Shown here one piece after another: positions 59,630 to 64,000 of a DNA stretch of 64,000 nucleotides (its first letter is position 1; each line of letters begins with the position of its first letter). The notes beneath the pieces are model-generated. The model did no database searches. It was not told the origin of the DNA and saw only the letters and a list, made by a program, of their open reading frames with translations. The stretch lies in contig NZ_JACDIT010000001.1 in assembly GCF_013839445.1 (NCBI RefSeq), positions 1,591,935 to 1,655,934 of the forward strand. Reading direction: 5' to 3'. The translations under genes were made by a program, and so were the position numbers. This stretch comes from Chthonobacter albigriseus (lineage in GTDB: Bacteria > Pseudomonadota > Alphaproteobacteria > Rhizobiales > Pleomorphomonadaceae).

Positions 59630-61339
59630 ATGACCCTCGTCGGCTGGCTTCAGATCGCGCTCGTCTTCGGCCTCGTCCTTGCCGCAGCCGCTCCGCTCGG
59701 GGCGTTCATGGCCAAGGTGCATGCCGGCGAGCGCACGGTCCTATCCCCCGTTCTCGGCCCGATCGAGCGGCGGCTCTACAGCGCCGCCGGCGTCGATCCC
59801 GCCCGCGAGCAGGGCTGGCTCGGCTACACCCTCGGGATGCTCGTCTTCAACGCGGCCGGCTTCGCGCTGCTCTACGCCATCCTGAGGCTGCAGGGCGTGA
59901 TGCCCTTCAATCCGCAGGGGTTCGGCGGCCTCGCCCCGGACCTTGCCTTCAACACCGCCGTCAGCTTCGTCACCAACACCAACTGGCAGAACTACGCCGG
60001 CGAGAGCACCATGAGCCACTTCAGCCAGATGGCCGGGCTCACGGTGCAGAACTTCCTCAGCGCCGCCACCGGCATGGCGCTGGCGGTTGCGCTGGTGCGG
60101 GCCTTCTCACGGTCTGGCGCAGCGACCGTGGGCAATGTCTTCGCCGATATCACGCGGTCGACGCTTTACGTCCTTCTTCCGCTCGCCCTGGTCACTGCCC
60201 TCATCCAGGTGGCGCTCGGCACGCCGCAGACGCTGGACGGATCGGTCGTGGCGACCACCGTTGAAGGCGGGCAGCAGACGCTGGCGCTCGGCCCGGTGGC
60301 AAGCCAGATCGCCATCAAGCAGCTCGGCACCAACGGCGGCGGCTTTTTCAACGCCAACGCGGCGCATCCCTTCGAGAACCCAAACGCCCTCTCCAACATG
60401 CTGACCATATGGCAGATGCTGGTGGTCTCCACCGCGCTGGTCTTCGCCTTCGGCCGGCTCGTCGGCGACAAGCGCCAGGGCCGGGCGGTTCTCGCCGCCA
60501 TGGGCATTCTGCTCGTGACCGCCGTGGGCCTCTGCTACTGGGCCGAAAGCGCCGGCACACCGCTGCTCGCTGGCGCAGGGCTCGACCCGGCCGGCGGCAA
60601 CATGGAAGGCAAGGAGGTCCGCTTCGGGATCGCCATGTCCGCCATGTTCGCGGCCGTCACGACCGGCCTCTCCGACGGCGCTGTCAACGCGATGCACGGC
60701 TCCTTCACGCCGCTCGGCGGGATGGTGCCGATGGTGTTGATCCAGCTGGGCGAGATCCTGCCCGGCGGCGTCGGCTCCGGCCTCTACGGGATGTTGGTGG
60801 TGGCGATCCTGGCGGTCTTCGTGGCGGGCCTGATGGTTGGCCGCACGCCGGAGTACCTGGGCAAGAAAATCGAGGCGAAGGAGGTCAAGATGGCCATGCT
60901 CGCCATCCTTGTCCTTCCGGCGGCCATCCTTGGTTTCTCCGCCGTATCCGCGGTGATCCCGGCCGGCCTCGCCGGGCCAGGCAATGCGGGCCCGCACGGG
61001 CTGTCGGAGATCCTTTACGCCTACTCGTCGGCGGCGGGCAACAACGGGTCGGCCTTCGGATCGCTCTCGGGCAACACGACCTGGTACAACATCACCCTCG
61101 CCGTCGCGATGCTCCTCGGCCGGTTTGCCTACATCGTCCCGATGATGGCGATCGCCGGTTCCCTGGTCGTCAAGCCGAGGCTTGCTGCGTCGTCCGGGAC
61201 GTTCCCGACCCACGGGCCGCTCTTCGTGGGTCTTCTCGTCGGCATCATCCTTGTCCTCGGCGGTCTCCAGTTCTTTCCCGCTCTCGCCCTCGGCCCGATC
61301 GCCGAGCACGTTGAGATGCAGGCGGGCACGCTGTTCTGA
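59630..61339 (+). CDS. kdpA: KdpA, K+-channel-like subunit of the K+-transporting ATPase
   Basis: This 569-residue inner-membrane protein has about ten spans. Selectivity-filter segments are visible: [55 protein letters not shown] and [20 protein letters not shown]. It selects K+ from the periplasm and passes it through an intersubunit tunnel to KdpB. Length is normal (about 560). It is 28 bp after kdpF and 25 bp before kdpB. Confidence 0.95.
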   Translation: MTLVGWLQIALVFGLVLAAAAPLGAFMAKVHAGERTVLSPVLGPIERRLYSAAGVDPAREQGWLGYTLGMLVFNAAGFALLYAILRLQGVMPFNPQGFGGLAPDLAFNTAVSFVTNTNWQNYAGESTMSHFSQMAGLTVQNFLSAATGMALAVALVRAFSRSGAATVGNVFADITRSTLYVLLPLALVTALIQVALGTPQTLDGSVVATTVEGGQQTLALGPVASQIAIKQLGTNGGGFFNANAAHPFENPNALSNMLTIWQMLVVSTALVFAFGRLVGDKRQGRAVLAAMGILLVTAVGLCYWAESAGTPLLAGAGLDPAGGNMEGKEVRFGIAMSAMFAAVTTGLSDGAVNAMHGSFTPLGGMVPMVLIQLGEILPGGVGSGLYGMLVVAILAVFVAGLMVGRTPEYLGKKIEAKEVKMAMLAILVLPAAILGFSAVSAVIPAGLAGPGNAGPHGLSEILYAYSSAAGNNGSAFGSLSGNTTWYNITLAVAMLLGRFAYIVPMMAIAGSLVVKPRLAASSGTFPTHGPLFVGLLVGIILVLGGLQFFPALALGPIAEHVEMQAGTLF

Positions 61340-61364
61340 CCGGTCCAGAAGGAGTTCACCCCCC

Positions 61365-63416
61365 ATGTCCTCCAAAGCCGTGGCATCCGTCGCATCCGCC
61401 GACCTCGTCGGCCGGGCCACCGTCGACGCCTTCAAGAAGCTCAACCCGAAGACACTCGCGAAGAACCCGGTGATCTTCGTCACCGAGGTGGTCGCCGCGC
61501 TCGTCACGATCCTGTTCGTCCGCGACCTCGCCACCGGCGGTCCGGTGCTCTTCACCGGGCAGATCACCGCCTGGCTGTGGTTCACAGTGCTCTTCGCCAA
61601 CTTCGCCGAAGCGATCGCCGAGGGCCGCGGCCGGGCGCAGGCCGACAGCCTGCGCAAGGCGCGCACCGACACGCTCGCCAAGCGTTTGCTCCACGAAGGC
61701 GACCGCAACCTCTGGAGCACGGTTTCCGCCCTTGACCTGGACGTGGGCGACCACGTGATCGTCGAGGCCGGCGACCTCATTCCCGGCGACGGCGAGATCG
61801 TGGAGGGCATCGCCTCGGTAAACGAGGCGGCCGTGACGGGCGAGTCCGCGCCCGTCATCCGCGAAGCCGGCGGCGACCGCTCAGGCGTCACGGGAGGCAC
61901 CACCGTCCTCTCCGACTGGATCGTCGTGCGCATCACGGCCGCGCCGGGCTCGTCCTTTCTGGACCGCATGATCGCGCTCGTGGAAGGCGCCGAACGGCAG
62001 AAGACGCCGAACGAGATCGCCCTCACCATCCTCCTCGTCGGCATGACGCTGATCTTCCTGATCGCCGTCGTGACCCTGTCCGGGCTCGGGGCCTATTCCG
62101 GTGCGGCCGTCTCCGTGCCGATCCTCGTCGCCCTCCTCGTCACGCTGATCCCGACCACAATTGGCGGGCTTCTCTCCGCCATCGGCATCGCCGGCATGGA
62201 CCGGCTCATCCGGTTCAACGTGATGGCCATGTCCGGCCGCGCGGTCGAAGCGGCCGGCGACGTGGATACCCTGCTCCTGGACAAGACGGGTACGATCACC
62301 TTCGGCAACCGCATGGCATCAGAGATCATCGCCATGCCGGGCGTCACCGAAAGGCAGGCGGCGGAGGCGGCGCTGCTGGCGAGCCTCGCGGACGATACCG
62401 CCGAGGGCAAGTCGATCGTCAAGCTGGTCGCCGAGCACTACGGCGTCGCGACGCCGCAGGCCCGGCCGGAGGGAGCTGCCTTCATCGACTTCTCGGCCGC
62501 GACCCGGCTGTCGGGCGTGGACATCGGGACGCGCCGCGTCCGCAAAGGCGCGGTGGATGCCGTCCGACGCTTCGTCGCGGAGGGCCGGTCCGCGGTCACT
62601 GAACCGCCGGCCTTCGCCCAGGCGGTGGAGCGGATCGCCCGGTCCGGCGGCACGCCGCTCGGCCTTGCGGAGGATGGACGAATCCTCGGCGTCATCCACC
62701 TCAAGGACGTCGTGAAGCCCGACATCAAGGCCCGTTTCGCCGAACTCCGGCGGATGGGCATCCGCACCGTGATGGTGACCGGCGACAACCCGGTCACGGC
62801 GGCAGCCATCGCGTCGGAAGCCGGCGTCGACGACTTCATCGCGGAGGCGACGCCGCAGGACAAGCTGGCTTACATCCGCGCCGAACAGGCCAAGGGACGT
62901 CTGGTCGCCATGTGCGGCGACGGCACCAACGACGCTCCCGCCCTCGCCCAGGCCGACGTCGGCGTCGCGATGCAGTCCGGCACCCAGGCCGCCCGCGAGG
63001 CCGGCAACATGGTCGACCTCGACAGCGATCCGACGAAGCTCATCGAGATCGTCGGCATCGGCAAGCAGCTTCTGATGACGCGCGGTTCGCTGACCACCTT
63101 CTCGATCGCCAACGACGTCGCCAAGTATTTCGCGATCATCCCGGCGCTGTTCGTCGCCGCGATCCCGGAACTCGGCGTCCTCAACGTTATGGGCCTCGCG
63201 ACGCCGGAGAGCGCGATCCTCTCGGCGGTGATCTTCAACGCGCTGATCATCATCGCGCTGATCCCGCTCGCCCTTCGCGGCGTTCCCTATCGGGCAGCGG
63301 ACGCCGCTTCCATCCTCTCCCGCAATCTTGCGATCTACGGCCTCGGTGGTCTGATCGTGCCCTTCGTCGGCATCAAGATCATCGACATGATCATCGCCGC
63401 GATGGGCCTCGCCTGA
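61365..63416 (+). CDS. kdpB: KdpB, P-type ATPase subunit
   Basis: This 683-residue P-type ATPase has the phosphorylation site DKTGT (D306), TGES (A-domain; S161 matches the regulatory serine), [19 protein letters not shown] (hinge), and the K+-path motif [18 protein letters not shown]. It hydrolyses ATP to move K+ received from KdpA. GGAG precedes the ATG. The operon order F-A-B-C is standard. Confidence 0.95.
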   Translation: MSSKAVASVASADLVGRATVDAFKKLNPKTLAKNPVIFVTEVVAALVTILFVRDLATGGPVLFTGQITAWLWFTVLFANFAEAIAEGRGRAQADSLRKARTDTLAKRLLHEGDRNLWSTVSALDLDVGDHVIVEAGDLIPGDGEIVEGIASVNEAAVTGESAPVIREAGGDRSGVTGGTTVLSDWIVVRITAAPGSSFLDRMIALVEGAERQKTPNEIALTILLVGMTLIFLIAVVTLSGLGAYSGAAVSVPILVALLVTLIPTTIGGLLSAIGIAGMDRLIRFNVMAMSGRAVEAAGDVDTLLLDKTGTITFGNRMASEIIAMPGVTERQAAEAALLASLADDTAEGKSIVKLVAEHYGVATPQARPEGAAFIDFSAATRLSGVDIGTRRVRKGAVDAVRRFVAEGRSAVTEPPAFAQAVERIARSGGTPLGLAEDGRILGVIHLKDVVKPDIKARFAELRRMGIRTVMVTGDNPVTAAAIASEAGVDDFIAEATPQDKLAYIRAEQAKGRLVAMCGDGTNDAPALAQADVGVAMQSGTQAAREAGNMVDLDSDPTKLIEIVGIGKQLLMTRGSLTTFSIANDVAKYFAIIPALFVAAIPELGVLNVMGLATPESAILSAVIFNALIIIALIPLALRGVPYRAADAASILSRNLAIYGLGGLIVPFVGIKIIDMIIAAMGLA

Positions 63417-63428
63417 AGGATCGAACCC

Positions 63429-64000
63429 ATGACTCTCGCACAGCGCATCGAAACATCGGCGCAACCGGACGGCCCCTCGACCCTCACCGCGCAGGCCAGG
63501 CCTGCCATCGTGCTCGTCGCCGCCTTCACCCTCCTCCTCGGCTTCGCCTATCCGCTGGCCGTGACCGGGATCGCACAGGCCGTGTTCCCCGTTGAGGCGA
63601 ACGGCAGCCTTGTCACGCGGGACGCAACGGTGATCGGATCCGCCCTCATCGGGCAGACCTTCACGCGGCCGGAATACTTCCAGCCCCGACCGTCGGCGGC
63701 CGGAGCGGGGTATGACGGCCTGGCGTCCTCCGGTTCCAATCTTGGCCCGACATCGCAGAAGCTCTCCGACCGCATCGGAGAGAGCGTGGCGGCTCAAAGA
63801 GCGGACGGCGTAACGGGCACTCTTCCAGCCGACGCGGTCACCGCTTCGGGCAGCGGCCTCGACCCGCACGTCTCACCGGACTACGCTCTCATCCAGGTGC
63901 CCCGGGTCGCCAAGGCCCGCGGTCTGCCGGAGGCGGACGTGAGAGCTATGGTGACCGGAGCGGTCGAAGCCCCCGTGTTCGGGTTGATTGGCGAACCACG
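63429..64000 (+). CDS. kdpC: KdpC, accessory subunit (truncated by the window edge)
   Basis: The 190 codons present cover nearly the whole expected protein. After a polar N-terminus comes a membrane helix (AIVLVAAFTLLLGFAYPLAV), then the KdpC hallmarks GSALIGQTFTRPEYFQPRPS, GYDGLASSGSNLGPTS and SGSGLDPHVSPDYALIQVPR. The frame is open at base 64000, where about five to ten residues and the stop should follow. kdpDE genes may lie beyond the edge. Confidence 0.93.
   Translation, partial: MTLAQRIETSAQPDGPSTLTAQARPAIVLVAAFTLLLGFAYPLAVTGIAQAVFPVEANGSLVTRDATVIGSALIGQTFTRPEYFQPRPSAAGAGYDGLASSGSNLGPTSQKLSDRIGESVAAQRADGVTGTLPADAVTASGSGLDPHVSPDYALIQVPRVAKARGLPEADVRAMVTGAVEAPVFGLIGEP

Noticed and set aside
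1-64000. Mobile elements, prophage, CRISPR, rRNA or tRNA genes
   Set aside because: No transposase, integrase, terminal inverted repeats, spaced direct repeats, or cloverleaf with a CCA/TψC-like GTTCRA context was seen on either strand; short hairpins found are all intergenic and operon-related.

Overview
The window is a GC-rich, densely coded chromosomal segment. Gene content points to an alphaproteobacterium, probably Hyphomicrobiales (Rhizobiales-like): several ABC and TRAP uptake operons, Ugp-type glycerol-phosphate uptake, FCD-type GntR regulators, an acetoacetate-CoA ligase of the PHB cycle, and a kdpFABC operon preceded by an extra micro-protein. I cannot place it to genus. I see no tRNA, rRNA, insertion sequence, integrase, phage gene or CRISPR array. 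It reads as metabolic accessory chromosome rather than a mobile island.

Layout. 1-1358: start of an MFS transporter (leftward) diverging from a membrane protein of the lysylphosphatidylglycerol-synthase TM family, which is preceded by an 18-codon leader ORF. 1391-9963 (leftward): a nitrogen-scavenging locus with a CodA-like deaminase, an MTA/guanine-deaminase-like amidohydrolase, a Pot-type ABC transporter, a GuaD-like deaminase and a creatininase-family amidohydrolase. Two of its genes carry near-identical sigma-54-type promoters. 10041-17362 (leftward): FadR-type GntR regulator, TRAP transporter, Zn-dependent dehydrogenase and alpha-L-rhamnosidase, which looks like one glycoside/sugar-acid unit. 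17465-21690 (leftward): ugpB-A-E-C. 21932-24921: Lrp regulator divergent from a pyruvate-dehydrogenase-E1-like 2-oxoacid dehydrogenase. 24930-30716: dehydrogenase plus Rbs-type sugar ABC transporter, divergent from a GntR regulator with two winged helices. 30729-32572: FAD disulfide oxidoreductase and a DUF4126 protein.

32921-35904 (rightward): second TRAP transporter. 36012-43799 (rightward): NarL-type response regulator, HisKA_3 kinase, then MoxR, DUF58, a small membrane protein, two VWA proteins, a TPR-like protein and a BatD-like protein. This has the architecture of mxaRSACKL/Bat operons but no methanol dehydrogenase is present. 43841-47760: convergent membrane protein, acetoacetate-CoA ligase, TerC. 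47866-54566: LacI regulator divergent from an inositol-monophosphatase-family phosphatase and an organophosphate/ferric-type ABC transporter. 54594-57955: hybrid histidine kinase and OmpR-type regulator overlapping tail to tail. 58033-59275: histidine-phosphatase-like protein and a beta-helix protein. 59424-64000: kdp operon, cut inside kdpC.

Recurring theme: six uptake operons each have a stable stem-loop just after the substrate-binding-protein gene, before the membrane-subunit genes, consistent with stoichiometry control. The features with the most unexplained biology are the sigma-54-linked deaminase/creatininase locus, the orphan MoxR-VWA operon, the LacI-phosphatase-ABC unit and the dual-winged-helix regulator.
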